A stretch of DNA of 64,000 bases from Streptomyces werraensis (GCA_014656175.1 BNBX01000008.1:372950-436949); one strand, 5' to 3'. Counted from the stretch's first letter, positions 8,528 to 19,463 are shown. The notes: generated by a model not told the origin, from the letters alone. Translations and numbers: made by a program.

Positions 8528-9901
8528 ATGAGCAGAGCCGAACTGCCGTCCCGCAGAACCGTTCTGGCCGCGGCGGTCGTCGCCACCGTCGCCGGAAGCG
8601 CGGCGACGGCGTCCGCGGCCGTCCCGACCGCCGGCGCCACCCGGCCCGCGGCGCCCGGGAGGGCCGCCGCCCGCACCGTCGACAACCGCGCCTGGACCAC
8701 GTACACCGACTGGCGCTCCGGCACCGCCGCCGGCACCCGCGCCCAGGCCGGTGTCCGCCCCGGCGTGGTGATCGCCAAGGCGGCCGGCACCACGGACTAC
8801 ACCGATCCGCACACCGGCCGCACGGCCGCCTGGGAGTACGCGACCTGGACCTCGCCCGTCCACCGGCTCGCGGTCCCCTCCACCGAGGCGATCGCCTCCT
8901 GGAACGCGCACACACCCGAGGGCACCTGGATCCAGGTCGAGCTGAAGGGCTCTTACTCCGACGGCACGGACACCCCCTGGTACGTGATGGGCCGCTGGGC
9001 GGCCGGCGACGGCGACATCCGGCGCACCTCCGTGGACGACCAGGAGGACGGCAAAAGCAGCGTCTGGACGGACACGCTCGCCGTCGACGACGCGGCCTCG
9101 GGGCTGCGCATCACCTCCGTCCGGCTGCGCCTCACCCTGTACCGCCGTCCCGGCACCCGCCTCACCCCGACGGTGTGGCGCCTCGGCGTGATGGGCTCCG
9201 ACGTCCCCGACCGGTTCACCGTCCCCGCCTCGACGCCCGGGCTCGCGAAGGAACTCCTCGTCCCGCGCTACTCGCAGGAGATCCACAAGGGCCAGTACCC
9301 CGAGTACGACAACGGCGGCGAGGCGTGGTGCAGCCCCACCTCCTCGCAGATGATCATCGAGTACTGGGGCGGCCGGCTCACCCAGGAGCAGCTCTCCTGG
9401 GTCGACCCGACGTACGCCGACCCGCAGATCTGCCACGCGGCCCGTCACACGTACGACTACCAGTACGCCGGGTGCGGCAACTGGCCGTTCAACGCGGCCT
9501 ACGCGGCCACCTTCCCGGGCCTCCAGGGCGTGGTCACCCGGCTCAGGTCGCTCACCGACCTGGAGACGCTGATCGCGGCGGGCATCCCGGCCATCACCTC
9601 CCAGTCGTTCCTCAAGGAGGAGCTGACGGGGGCGGGCTACGGCACCTCCGGGCATCTGATGACGGTGATCGGCTTCACCGCCGACGGCGACGTGATCGCC
9701 AACGATCCCGCCTCCGACGACAACGAGGCCGTGCGCCGGATCTACCAGCGGCGCGAGTGGGAGAACATCTGGCTGCGGACCAAGCGGTACAACGCCTCCG
9801 GGAAGGTCGTCTCCGGCACCGGCGGCGTCTGCTACCTGTACTTCCCGGCCCGCCCGACCTCCCGCCAGCGCAAGGCGCTCGCGGCGGTGGGCGTGCGCTG
9901 A
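8528..9901 (+). CDS. secreted peptidase C39-family protein
   Basis: This is a 457-residue exported protein. The N-terminus has a twin-arginine-like signal (SRRTVLAAAVVATVAGSAA) with cleavage expected near residue 32. A β-rich N-terminal region occupies about 45-230, and a papain-like C39-type domain follows. The catalytic set appears complete: Cys268 in GEAWCSPTS, His376 in TSGHLMTVIGF and Asp393 in ANDPA. Substrates are unknown. There is no adjacent ABC transporter, so a bacteriocin-leader-peptidase role is unlikely and an extracellular protease or amidase role is more plausible. ATG 8528 is chosen because it gives an intact signal peptide. Confidence 0.85.
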   Translation: MSRAELPSRRTVLAAAVVATVAGSAATASAAVPTAGATRPAAPGRAAARTVDNRAWTTYTDWRSGTAAGTRAQAGVRPGVVIAKAAGTTDYTDPHTGRTAAWEYATWTSPVHRLAVPSTEAIASWNAHTPEGTWIQVELKGSYSDGTDTPWYVMGRWAAGDGDIRRTSVDDQEDGKSSVWTDTLAVDDAASGLRITSVRLRLTLYRRPGTRLTPTVWRLGVMGSDVPDRFTVPASTPGLAKELLVPRYSQEIHKGQYPEYDNGGEAWCSPTSSQMIIEYWGGRLTQEQLSWVDPTYADPQICHAARHTYDYQYAGCGNWPFNAAYAATFPGLQGVVTRLRSLTDLETLIAAGIPAITSQSFLKEELTGAGYGTSGHLMTVIGFTADGDVIANDPASDDNEAVRRIYQRREWENIWLRTKRYNASGKVVSGTGGVCYLYFPARPTSRQRKALAAVGVR

Positions 9902-10043
9902 GCCGACGCGCGCGGCGGGCCCCGGCCGCCACCGGGGACCGCCGCGTGTGAGCAACCTCTCGGCGGGATCAGCCGTTTCCGGTGGCAAGGTGGACGACGT
10001 CGCTTGGGGGGATCCACGCACCACCGGAGGCCAGGTAGAAGTC

Positions 10044-10184
10044 ATGAGCGCCAACGCAGCCACCGTCACCCGTGCCCGTACCGGCGGACCCCGTGAGGAC
10101 GGCCCGAAGATCCTCGAGCATGTCCTCGGCTGGACCCTCGTCGTGGTCCTCGCGATGCTGGTGACGCAGCTGGGACTGCTGTAG
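10044..10184 (+). CDS. small single-span membrane protein (SCO1431 family)
   Basis: This is a 46-residue protein with a charged N-terminal half and one hydrophobic helix at the C-terminus (TLVVVLAMLVTQLGLL). A GGAGGCCAGG ribosome-binding site precedes ATG 10044. It matches my recollection of the small Streptomyces membrane family named after SCO1431, which has the same neighbours. The function is unknown. The orientation suggests the helix anchors a short cytoplasmic or exterior tail. Confidence 0.75.
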   Translation: MSANAATVTRARTGGPREDGPKILEHVLGWTLVVVLAMLVTQLGLL

Positions 10185-10275
10185 TCCCGAGGTACCGGCG
10201 GCCTGCCGCGGCGCGGGCCGGCCTGCCATACTCCTGCGGGACCGTCCCGCCCCCCGCAGGAGACCTGGGCCGACA

Positions 10276-10932
10276 TTGAACATCAGCCAGCAGTCCGCCG
10301 TGCCTCCCTCGGCCCGCGGCACCCGGCGAGCGTCGGCCCGTCGCGCCGAACTCATCGCCGTCGGACGCCGCCTGTTCGCCGACCGCTCCTACGACGCGCT
10401 GTCGATGGACGACATCGCACGCCAGGCGCGGGTCGCCAAGGGACTGATCTACTACTACTTCCACTCCAAGCGCGGCTACTACCTGGCCATCATCGAGGAC
10501 TCGGTGACCGGTCTGGTCACGATGGCGGCGAGCGGCGACGAACTGCCGCCCGTGGAGCGGGTCCAGCGCACCATCGACAGCTATCTGCGGTACGCGGAGC
10601 ACAACCAGGCCGCCTACCGCGCGATCGTGAGCGGCGGCGTCGGCTTCGACGCCGAGGTGCACGCCATCAGGGACGGGGTGCGCGAGGCGATCGTCGCGAC
10701 CATCGCGGAGGGCGCGTACGGCCGCCGAGACATCGCCCCGGTGGCCCGGATGGGGCTGCTGGCCTGGGTGTGCAGCGTGGAGGGCGCGGTACTGGCCTGG
10801 ATCGACCGCCCCGACCTGTCCCGCGAGACCATGTGCGAGCTGCTGGTGAAGACGCTCGGCGGTGCGATGCGCGCCATCGAGGAACTGGACCCCGCTCACC
10901 CGGCCCCGGAGCCCGCGCGCCGCGACGGCTGA
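10276..10932 (+). CDS. TetR-family transcriptional regulator
   Basis: This is a 218-residue regulator. The N-terminal HTH spans about residues 25-70 (LFADRSYDALSMDDIARQA then GLIYYYFHSKRGYY, the TetR recognition-helix signature). The ligand-binding helical domain follows. It starts at TTG 10276 behind a strong AGGAGACC ribosome-binding site, and no ATG is available in a sensible position. The target and ligand are unknown. It is convergent with the chitinase gene and follows the small membrane protein by 91 nt, so those two may be cotranscribed. Confidence 0.88.
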   Translation: MNISQQSAVPPSARGTRRASARRAELIAVGRRLFADRSYDALSMDDIARQARVAKGLIYYYFHSKRGYYLAIIEDSVTGLVTMAASGDELPPVERVQRTIDSYLRYAEHNQAAYRAIVSGGVGFDAEVHAIRDGVREAIVATIAEGAYGRRDIAPVARMGLLAWVCSVEGAVLAWIDRPDLSRETMCELLVKTLGGAMRAIEELDPAHPAPEPARRDG

Positions 10933-10962
10933 CGCCGGGGCGTGCCGCCCGGGTACGCACGT

Positions 10963-10995
10963 GGGGCGGGAGTCCCCCCGTGGAACCCCCGCCCC
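10963..10995. terminator. terminator between TetR gene and chitinase
   Basis: An 8-bp inverted repeat (GGGGCGGG / CCCGCCCC) with a 17-nt loop lies between the two convergent stops. Confidence 0.5.
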
Positions 10996-11017
10996 GCGCG
11001 CGTCCGGCGGCAGTCGG

Positions 11018-12256
<1,239 letters not shown>

Positions 12257-12329
12257 CCGGTGTCTCCTCGTGGGGGAGGGGAGAGCCGCGTTGCATTGGC
12301 ATGAACGCGGTGACTCGGGTTGGAGGGAA

Positions 12330-12371
12330 ACCCTAGGAGGACTAGACCAGTTGGGTCAATGGTGCGGACCA
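12330..12371 (-). promoter_or_regulatory. chitinase promoter with 12-bp direct repeats / DasR-like site
   Basis: On the minus strand a -35 TTGACC (12354-12359) and a -10 TAGGGT (12330-12335) are spaced 18 bp. Two 12-bp repeats flank the -35: TGGTCCGCACCA (12360-12371) and TGGTCTAGTCCT (12338-12349). They match the direct-repeat pattern known from Streptomyces chitinase promoters. The downstream repeat with its flank (ACTGGTCTAG core, 12342-12351) also resembles the DasR dre consensus ACTGGTCTAGACCACT. Confidence 0.85.
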
Positions 12372-12593
12372 ATGTGATCGCGGAGAGGGCGCCGTGAGGT
12401 GTGGCGGAAGTAAGCGGTCGTTAACTGGTGACGCGATGCCGCCGATCGGGCATACTCACAGCGCACAGCCGCTGGTCAGCAGCTTCCGAGACCCGGGAGT
12501 GCGAGCATCGGCCCGGCACCGGAACGACCCCGGCGGAGCCGCCTCCACCCAAGGCGCACGCCGATGTGCCCCAACAGGGAGGAGAGCGACGTC

Positions 12594-13766
12594 ATGCCCG
12601 ACCGCGCCCCGCAGCCGGTGGACCGGCTACTGCCCACGGACGAGGCCCGGGACCTGCTCACGCTCGTCCGCGACATCGCGCAGCGCGAGGTCGCCCCCAG
12701 GGCCGCCGAGGAGGAGGAAGCAGGCCGCTTCCCGCGCGAGCTGTTCACCCTGTTGTCCGAGTCCGGCCTGCTCGGCCTGCCCTACGACTCCGAGTACGGC
12801 GGCGGCGACCAGCCCTACGAGGTCTACCTTCAGGTGCTGGAGGAGCTCGCCCGCGCCCGCCTCACCGTCGCCCTCGGCGTCAGCGTGCACACCCTCGCCA
12901 CCTATCCGCTCGCCGCCTACGGCACCAAGGAGCAGCACGCGGAGCATCTGCCCGCCATGCTCGGCGGCGGACTGCTCGGCGGCTACTGCCTGTCCGAGCC
13001 CTCCTCCGGCTCCGACGCCGCGTCCCTGCGCACCCGCGCGGTCCGCGACGGGGACGACTGGGTCATCGACGGCACCAAGGCGTGGATCACCCACGGCGGC
13101 GTCGCCGACTTCTACACGGTCATGGCGCGCACCGGCGGCGAGGGGGCGCGCGGCATCAGCGCCTTCCTGGTGCCCGGGGACGCCGAGGGGGTCGGCGCCG
13201 CCGCGCCCGAGAAGAAGATGGGCATGAAGGGCTCGCCCACCGCCCAGGTCCACTTCGACGGCGTCCGGGTGCCCGACGCGCGCCGCATCGGCGAGGAGGG
13301 GCAGGGATTCGCCATCGCCCTGTCCGCGCTCGACGGCGGCCGGCTCGGCATCGCCGCGTGCGCCATCGGCGTGGCCCAGGCGGCGCTCGACGAGGCCGTC
13401 GGCTACGCCACCGAGCGGCGCCAGTTCGGCAGGCCGATCGCCGACTTCCAGGGGCTGCGCTTCATGCTCGCCGACATGGCCACCCAGATCGAGGCGGGGC
13501 GCGCCCTGTACCTGGCGGCGGCCCGGCTGCGTGACGCGGGCCGGCCGTTCGGCAGGCAGGCCGCCATGGCCAAGCTGCACTGCACCGACACCGCGATGCG
13601 GGTCACCACCGACGCCGTGCAGGTCCTCGGCGGCTACGGCTACACCGCCGACTTCCCCGCCGAGCGCTACATGCGCGAGGCGAAGGTGCTGCAGATCGTC
13701 GAGGGCACCAACCAGATCCAGCGCATGGTCATCGCCCGCCACCTCGCGGGGCCGGAGACGCGCTGA
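12594..13766 (+). CDS. acyl-CoA dehydrogenase
   Basis: This is a 390-residue FAD-dependent acyl-CoA dehydrogenase that introduces an α,β double bond into an acyl-CoA. Visible motifs are YCLSEPSSGSDAAS (FAD/substrate loop), DGTKAWITHG, the C-terminal signature LGGYGYTADFPAERYMREAK and the conserved Glu370 in VEGTNQIQ at the position of the catalytic base. ATG 12594 is chosen because a GGGAGGAGAG ribosome-binding site precedes it; ATG 12564 has none. The acyl specificity is not evident. It is divergent from the chitinase gene, with 337 bp between the starts, and overlaps the small convergent gene that follows by 38 bp. Confidence 0.93.
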   Translation: MPDRAPQPVDRLLPTDEARDLLTLVRDIAQREVAPRAAEEEEAGRFPRELFTLLSESGLLGLPYDSEYGGGDQPYEVYLQVLEELARARLTVALGVSVHTLATYPLAAYGTKEQHAEHLPAMLGGGLLGGYCLSEPSSGSDAASLRTRAVRDGDDWVIDGTKAWITHGGVADFYTVMARTGGEGARGISAFLVPGDAEGVGAAAPEKKMGMKGSPTAQVHFDGVRVPDARRIGEEGQGFAIALSALDGGRLGIAACAIGVAQAALDEAVGYATERRQFGRPIADFQGLRFMLADMATQIEAGRALYLAAARLRDAGRPFGRQAAMAKLHCTDTAMRVTTDAVQVLGGYGYTADFPAERYMREAKVLQIVEGTNQIQRMVIARHLAGPETR

Positions 13767-13983
13767 ACCGGCCGAAACCCCGCCAGGGCTCGGCGAGCCG
13801 GGCCCACTCCGGGTCGTGCCGCCCGGGCACGGTGCGGCCCCGGTCCGTCCACGTCCGCATCATCTCGCGGAAGATCGGCGGGTCCGGGAGCTGCGGCCGC
13901 GGGACGGTCACGGCCGCCTCGACGGGCGGCGGCGCGAACACCTGGCGCTGACGCCCGGTCGTCGAGTGCGTGGGGGTCGTCAT
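13729..13983 (-). CDS. small hypothetical protein
   Basis: This is an 84-residue basic, proline-rich protein (RQRQVFAPPPVEAAV near the N-terminus, then PDPPIFREMMRTWTDRG). I do not recognise a family. Codon choice and composition look protein-like, and better than the overlapping frames. Its 3' end overlaps the end of the acyl-CoA dehydrogenase gene by 38 bp. The ribosome-binding site is weak. It could be cotranscribed with the larger minus-strand gene 143 bp upstream of its start. Confidence 0.55.
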   Translation of the reverse strand: MTTPTHSTTGRQRQVFAPPPVEAAVTVPRPQLPDPPIFREMMRTWTDRGRTVPGRHDPEWARLAEPWRGFGRFSASPAPRGGGR

Positions 13984-14126
13984 GCCCGGCCAACGCGCGA
14001 ACGGGCGGCCGGGTCACCGGCGTGCCGAATAGAGCGTGCGTTCAACGATGCCCCGTGCGGCGGACACCGGCGGGGCGGCGAACGGCGAGGGTGGCGGTGC
14101 TCCGCCACCCCCGGACCGGCCCGCGC

Positions 14127-14561
14127 TCAGGCCGCGTCGCGCCGCAACACCGGGAACCGGATCGGACGCGATCCCGGTCCGCCGACGTGGGAGAAGGGCT
14201 GGGTCCGCCAGTCGAGTCCCTGAGGGAGCGTCAGCAGCAGGGCCGTGTCCTGCTCCTGGGGAGTGACGGTCTCGTCCGCGGGCCGGGCCTCGGACGCCCG
14301 CCGGCCGGTGCCGGGGCAGACCGTGAGCCCGAACGGGTTCCACGGCGAGGCGCACAGGGCGTGCTCCGGCAGGATCTCCTCGTCCGCCAGGAGAGCGATG
14401 GGCTGCGAGCAGTCCGGGCACACGACCCGGAACATCTCGAAGGTGTCGTACGCGTCGAAGTCGTCGTCCGGGGTTCCGGGTTCGACGTACTCCGGCTCGG
14501 GCGTGACGACGGGCTGCTGCCGCTTGGACGTGGTACGACCAGGGCGCTTAAGACTCTGCAT
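14127..14561 (-). CDS. hypothetical protein with CxxC zinc-binding pattern
   Basis: This is a 144-residue protein with an acidic N-terminal region and a CPDC motif (about residues 48-51), followed by a second Cys at HALCASPWNPFG and a third in VCPG. These residues could bind one zinc ion. I recall similar small proteins in Streptomyces genomes but no assigned function. It is divergent from the Lrp regulator gene. Confidence 0.7.
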   Translation of the reverse strand: MQSLKRPGRTTSKRQQPVVTPEPEYVEPGTPDDDFDAYDTFEMFRVVCPDCSQPIALLADEEILPEHALCASPWNPFGLTVCPGTGRRASEARPADETVTPQEQDTALLLTLPQGLDWRTQPFSHVGGPGSRPIRFPVLRRDAA

Positions 14562-14762
14562 TGGGTTCTCCCCCTCGGGCTGGGCCGTTCAGGCGCTGCG
14601 GCCTCGACCACAGCAAGCACTTCCCTCCACCCCTGGGGGGTAATCACGAGAACATCACGGAGACGGCCCAAGTCGTGTGGTCTTCGTCACACGCCGCTCG
14701 CAGGTGCCGCCCGTGGCCCTCGCGCGTGGCCGTTCCGGTGTCCGAGGCGATCAAGCGCCCTG

Positions 14763-14768
14763 TAGGTT
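14763..14768 (+). promoter_or_regulatory. -10 element giving a leaderless lrp-type mRNA
   Basis: TAGGTT ends 7 nt before ATG 14776, and there is no Shine-Dalgarno. Transcription would start at or next to the A of ATG. The -35 region is weak, which is common for leaderless Streptomyces promoters. Confidence 0.65.
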
Positions 14769-14775
14769 CAGCGCC

Positions 14776-15216
14776 ATGGAGGAGCTGGACCGACAGATCG
14801 TGCAGCTGCTCGTCAAGGACGGGCGGATGAGCTACACGGACCTGGGCAAGGCCACGGGCCTGTCCACGTCGGCCGTGCACCAGCGGGTGCGACGGCTGGA
14901 GCAGCGCGGCGTCATCCGCGGCTACGCGGCGGTGGTCGACCCGGAGGCGGTCGGCCTGCCCATGACCGCGTTCATCTCGGTCAAACCGTTCGACCCCAGC
15001 GCCCCCGACGACATCGCGGACCGCCTGGCGGGCGTCCCCGAGATCGAGGCGTGCCACAGCGTCGCGGGCGACGAGAACTACATCCTCAAGGTCCGCGTGG
15101 CGACCCCGCACGAACTGGAGGAACTCCTCGCGAGGGTGCGCTCCCTGGCGGGAGTGTCGACCCGCACGACGGTGGTCCTGTCGACGCCGTACGAGGCGCG
15201 GCCGCCGCGCATCTGA
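14776..15216 (+). CDS. Lrp/AsnC-family transcriptional regulator
   Basis: This is a 146-residue Lrp/AsnC regulator. The N-terminal winged helix (about 1-60: LDRQIVQLLVKDGRMSYTDL, then STSAVHQRVRRLEQRGVI) binds DNA. The C-terminal αβ-sandwich RAM domain (about 65-140: CHSVAGDENYILKV) usually binds amino acids and drives oligomerisation. The start is set by the leaderless -10 element immediately upstream. The effector is unknown. It is followed after 96 bp by an amidohydrolase in the same direction. Confidence 0.92.
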   Translation: MEELDRQIVQLLVKDGRMSYTDLGKATGLSTSAVHQRVRRLEQRGVIRGYAAVVDPEAVGLPMTAFISVKPFDPSAPDDIADRLAGVPEIEACHSVAGDENYILKVRVATPHELEELLARVRSLAGVSTRTTVVLSTPYEARPPRI

Positions 15217-15312
15217 CGGGCCCCGAGCGCGCCGGGGCCCTGCGCACACCTCGACGCGCCCCGAGCGGGACCTGCGTGCCGGGCCGTGCGCGCGGCGCGC
15301 GAGACTAAGGGC

Positions 15313-16917
15313 ATGAGTGAACGTACCGCCCCGCCGCCCACCGTCCTGCTCCGTCGTGGAGAGGTGCACAGCCCCGCCGACCCCTTCGCCACCGCGATGG
15401 TCGTCGAGCACGGGCAGGTCGCCTGGGTGGGTTCCGAGGGCGCCGCCGATGCCTTCGCGGACGGTGTCGACGAGGTGGTCGACCTCGACGGGGCGCTGGT
15501 CACCCCGGCGTTCACCGACGCTCACGTGCACACCACCGCCACCGGCCTCGCCCTCACCGGCCTGGACCTGTCCACCGCCGCCTCCCTGGACGACGCCCTC
15601 GCCCGGGTGCGGGAGTTCGCCGCCGCCCGCCCGGACGACCGCGTGCTCCTCGGACACGGCTGGGACGCCGCCCGCTGGCCCGGCGGCCGGCCCCCGACGC
15701 GCGCGGAGCTCGACGAGGCCACCGCGGGCCGCCCGCTCTACCTGAGCCGGATCGACGTGCACTCCGCCGTCGTCTCCACCGCCCTGCTCGACCTCGTCGC
15801 CGGCGGTGTGACCCGCGAGGACCGCCCCCTCACCGGCGACGACCACCACGCGGTGCGCGCCGCCGCCCTGGGCGCCGTCACCCCCGCCCAGCGCACCACC
15901 GCCCAACGCGCCGCGCTCGCCCACGCGGCCTCCCTCGGCATCGGCACGGTGCACGAGTGCGGTGGCCCGGAGATCTCCTCCGAGGACGACTTCACCGGCC
16001 TGCTGCGCCTGGCCCGCGAGGAGCCCGGCCCGCGCGTCGTCGGCTACTGGGCCGAGCAGGACGTCGCCAAGGCCCGCGAACTGGGCGCGCTCGGCGCGGC
16101 GGGCGACCTCTTCGCCGACGGCGCCCTCGGCTCGCACACCGCCTGCCTGCACGAGCCGTACGCCGACGCCGCCCACACGGGCACCGCGCACCTCGACGCG
16201 GACGCGGTCGCCGCCCATGTGGTGGCCTGCACCGAGGCGGGCCTCCAGGCGGGCTTCCACGCCATCGGGGACGCCGCCGTGAGCACGGTGGTCGACGGCG
16301 TCCGCGCGGCGGCGGAAAAGCTCGGTCCCGCCCGCGTGCGCGCCGCCCGGCACCGCGTCGAACACGCCGAGATGGTCACCCCGGAGACGATCGCCGCGTT
16401 CGCCGAGTTCGGTCTCACCGCCTCCGTGCAGCCCGCCTTCGACGCCCTGTGGGGCGGTGAGGACGGCATGTACGCCCAGCGCCTCGGCACGGAGCGCGCC
16501 CGCACGCTCAACCCGTTCGCCGCGCTGCTGCGCGCCGGCGTGCCGCTCGCCTTCGGCTCCGACAGCCCGGTCACCCCGCTCGACCCCTGGGGCACCGTCC
16601 GGGCGGCGGCATTCCACCGCACCCCCGAGCACCGCGTCTCCGTCCGCGCGGCCTTCACCGCCCACACCCGCGGCGGCTGGCGGGCCGCCGGACGGGACGA
16701 CGCGGGCGTCCTGGTGCCCGGCGCCCCCGCCGACTACGCCGTCTGGCGCACCGGCGAACTCGTCGTCCAGGCGCCCGACGACCGGGTGGCCCGCTGGTCC
16801 ACCGACCCGAGGTCCGGCACCCCCGGCCTGCCCGACCTCACCCCCGGCCGTGACCTGCCCGTCTGCCTCCGCACGGTGGTTGGCGGCCGCACGGTCTTCG
16901 TACGGCCGGGCGAGTGA
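15313..16917 (+). CDS. YtcJ-type metal-dependent amidohydrolase
   Basis: This is a 534-residue member of the amidohydrolase superfamily (YtcJ/Amidohydro_3 group). The metal site begins with the HxH pair His71/His73 in TDAHVHT. Later ligands are likely in GFHAIGDAA and in FGSDSPV, which carries the catalytic Asp. The β-sandwich parts at both ends (WVGSEGAADAF; APADYAVW) are typical. Members hydrolyse amide or related bonds of small molecules, and the substrate cannot be told from sequence. ATG 15313 is preferred over upstream in-frame starts because an AAGGG motif precedes it. It may belong with the Lrp regulator gene. Confidence 0.88.
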   Translation: MSERTAPPPTVLLRRGEVHSPADPFATAMVVEHGQVAWVGSEGAADAFADGVDEVVDLDGALVTPAFTDAHVHTTATGLALTGLDLSTAASLDDALARVREFAAARPDDRVLLGHGWDAARWPGGRPPTRAELDEATAGRPLYLSRIDVHSAVVSTALLDLVAGGVTREDRPLTGDDHHAVRAAALGAVTPAQRTTAQRAALAHAASLGIGTVHECGGPEISSEDDFTGLLRLAREEPGPRVVGYWAEQDVAKARELGALGAAGDLFADGALGSHTACLHEPYADAAHTGTAHLDADAVAAHVVACTEAGLQAGFHAIGDAAVSTVVDGVRAAAEKLGPARVRAARHRVEHAEMVTPETIAAFAEFGLTASVQPAFDALWGGEDGMYAQRLGTERARTLNPFAALLRAGVPLAFGSDSPVTPLDPWGTVRAAAFHRTPEHRVSVRAAFTAHTRGGWRAAGRDDAGVLVPGAPADYAVWRTGELVVQAPDDRVARWSTDPRSGTPGLPDLTPGRDLPVCLRTVVGGRTVFVRPGE

Positions 16918-17027
16918 TCTGCGCGGGCGGCGCGGCGGTCGATCATGCACCGCGCCCCCGTCGCGCGACCTGCGCATCCTCGCCTCTGACCAGGCATTTG
17001 AACCGCGCTGCGCAGGTCGGACGACTG

Positions 17028-17058
17028 TTGACAGGCGGCCGCAGGGGGCCGGTAGGTT
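17028..17058 (+). promoter_or_regulatory. consensus-like promoter in the 539-bp gap before the mannose synthase gene
   Basis: TTGACA (17028-17033) and TAGGTT (17053-17058) are spaced 19 bp, close to the principal-sigma (HrdB) consensus. The mannose synthase gene starts 398 nt after the -10, so this promoter would make an unusually long leader or a separate small RNA. The gap 16918-17456 shows no convincing ORF on either strand. A second weak -10 (TAAGGT, 17418-17423) lies closer to the gene. Confidence 0.55.
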
Positions 17059-17456
17059 CGGCCGGGTCCACCACCGGACGCCCGACCGGAGACCGTCCGG
17101 CCACTCGGGCCGGCGCCGCTGGGTCAGGGACGGTGTGCCGCACCGGGGCACCGTCGCTGGGAGCCAGGCTCAGCGCGGCGCGGGACCGAGGGACGTGTCC
17201 GCCGGCAGGGGAGGTGCGACCCCGGGTGGGGCCCGGGCGCTCAGTAGACAACGGCTCCAGGTGATCCGCAGCCGGCGGGTCCCGGGCCGGCCCGAAGGGC
17301 GCCGGGCCCCCATCCGCCGTCCGCAGGCACCCGGTGGAAGAAGATGTGCCCACCCGATGATCGGGAAGCGACACCACCATATGTACGTCCTGTCATGTCA
17401 CGGCAGGCCGTGCACACTAAGGTGGGATCCTGCGCACAGGACATGAAGGGGCAGCA

Positions 17457-18326
<870 letters not shown>

Positions 18327-18392
18327 ACCCGGGCCCCGGGGTCCATGGGCCCGCTTATCCCGTGCTGAGCCGGGCCCAGGCACACTGGGGGT

Positions 18393-18983
18393 ATGACGAC
18401 TGGTGCCCACAGCCCGTATCCCGCCCGGCCCCGGCGCTCCCGGCTGCGCACGCTGCTGCCGCTCGGTGTCGCCGCATGGCTCGTCCTGGAGATCTGGCTG
18501 CTGACCCTCGTCGCCGGGGCGTCCAGCGGGCTGGTGGTCTTCCTGATCCTGCTGGCCGGCGTCGTCCTCGGCTCGTACGTGATCAAACGGGCGGGCCGCC
18601 GCGCGTTCAAGAACCTCACCGAGACCGTGCAACAGCAGCAGGGCGGCGGACCGGTGACCCCGGGCGCCCGGTCCGGCAGCGAGGGAAACGGGCTCACGAT
18701 GCTGGGCGGTCTGCTGATCGTCCTGCCTGGCCTGATCTCCGACGCGCTGGGGCTGCTCCTGCTGGTGCCGCCGGTCCAGAAGGCCGTCGGCCGCTACGCG
18801 GAGCGCACCTTCGAGCGCAAGCTCCGTGAGGCCGCCGCGCAGAGCCCGCTGGGGGACGCCTTCACCCAGGCCCGTATGCACCGCCCCGACGGCAAGGTGG
18901 TCCAGGGCGAGGTCGTCAGGGACGAGCCCGGAAGCAGCCAGGGGGACACCGCGCGCGGGCCGCGGCCTCCGCTGACGAAGTAG
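18393..18983 (+). CDS. FxsA-family membrane protein
   Basis: This is a 196-residue FxsA-like protein. Hydrophobic segments lie at about 22-40, 44-62 and 102-125, with the family pattern MLGGLLIVLPGLISDALGLLLLVPP. The cytoplasmic C-terminal tail is charged. In E. coli FxsA overproduction relieves F-plasmid exclusion of phage T7. Its role in actinobacteria is unknown. It is probably cotranscribed with the mannose synthase gene and ends at a double hairpin. Confidence 0.9.
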   Translation: MTTGAHSPYPARPRRSRLRTLLPLGVAAWLVLEIWLLTLVAGASSGLVVFLILLAGVVLGSYVIKRAGRRAFKNLTETVQQQQGGGPVTPGARSGSEGNGLTMLGGLLIVLPGLISDALGLLLLVPPVQKAVGRYAERTFERKLREAAAQSPLGDAFTQARMHRPDGKVVQGEVVRDEPGSSQGDTARGPRPPLTK

Positions 18984-18988
18984 GGGAA

Positions 18989-19058
18989 CCCGGACGCAAG
19001 TCCGGGCACGCGGACAGGACCGAGGGCGCCGTACAGGTACGGCGCCCTCGGTCCTGTC
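18989..19058. terminator. tandem hairpins between fxsA-like gene and rbpA
   Basis: Two inverted repeats occur in series. The first is CCCGGAC / GTCCGGG with a GCAA loop (18989-19006). The second is a perfect 22-bp repeat, 19013-19034 with 19037-19058, separated by only two bases. They lie between convergent genes and probably terminate both. Confidence 0.85.
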
Positions 19059-19088
19059 GCTGTGCGTCCGGGCGGGCTCCCGCCGGGA

Positions 19089-19463
19089 TCAGGCCGACTT
19101 GCGGCTGTCCCGCGGATGCACCGCGATGTTCATCGCACCGGAACGCAGAACGGCGAGACGCTCCTCGAGGACCTCTTCGAGCTCCTCACGGGTGCGCCGC
19201 TCCATCAGCATGTCCCAGTGCGTACGCGCAGGCTTGGCCTTCTTCTCCTCCGGACCGTCTCCGTCCACCAGGAGTGCCTGGGCACCGCAGACCTTGCACT
19301 CCCACTCCGGCGGGATCTCCGCCTCGACCGAGAAGGGCATCTCGAAGCGGTGCCCCTTCTCGCATGCGTACTCCACGGCCTGGCGGGGGGCCAGGTCGAT
19401 GCCGCGGTCCGTCTCGTAGCTGGTCACCACGAGGCGCGTGCCGCGAAGAGCTCGCTCACTCAT
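19089..19463 (-). CDS. rbpA: RNA polymerase-binding protein RbpA
   Basis: RbpA is an actinobacterial RNA polymerase accessory factor that binds the principal sigma factor and stabilises the open complex. This 124-residue copy has the core zinc-ribbon-like residues Cys34, His38, Cys56 and Cys59 (VEYACEKGH; WECKVCG). It also has the C-terminal sigma-interacting helices (HWDMLMERRTREELEEVL). ATG 19463 follows a GGAGGC ribosome-binding site. A SigR-type promoter upstream (19525-19550) agrees with the known disulfide-stress control of rbpA. The gene lies downstream of the MFS gene on the same strand, with its own promoter. Confidence 0.97.
   Translation of the reverse strand: MSERALRGTRLVVTSYETDRGIDLAPRQAVEYACEKGHRFEMPFSVEAEIPPEWECKVCGAQALLVDGDGPEEKKAKPARTHWDMLMERRTREELEEVLEERLAVLRSGAMNIAVHPRDSRKSA

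Noticed and set aside
16943..17380. A 145-residue minus-strand frame in the gap before the mannose synthase gene
   Set aside because: Pro/Arg/Ser-rich composition, no ribosome-binding site and no recognisable pattern; treated as non-coding.
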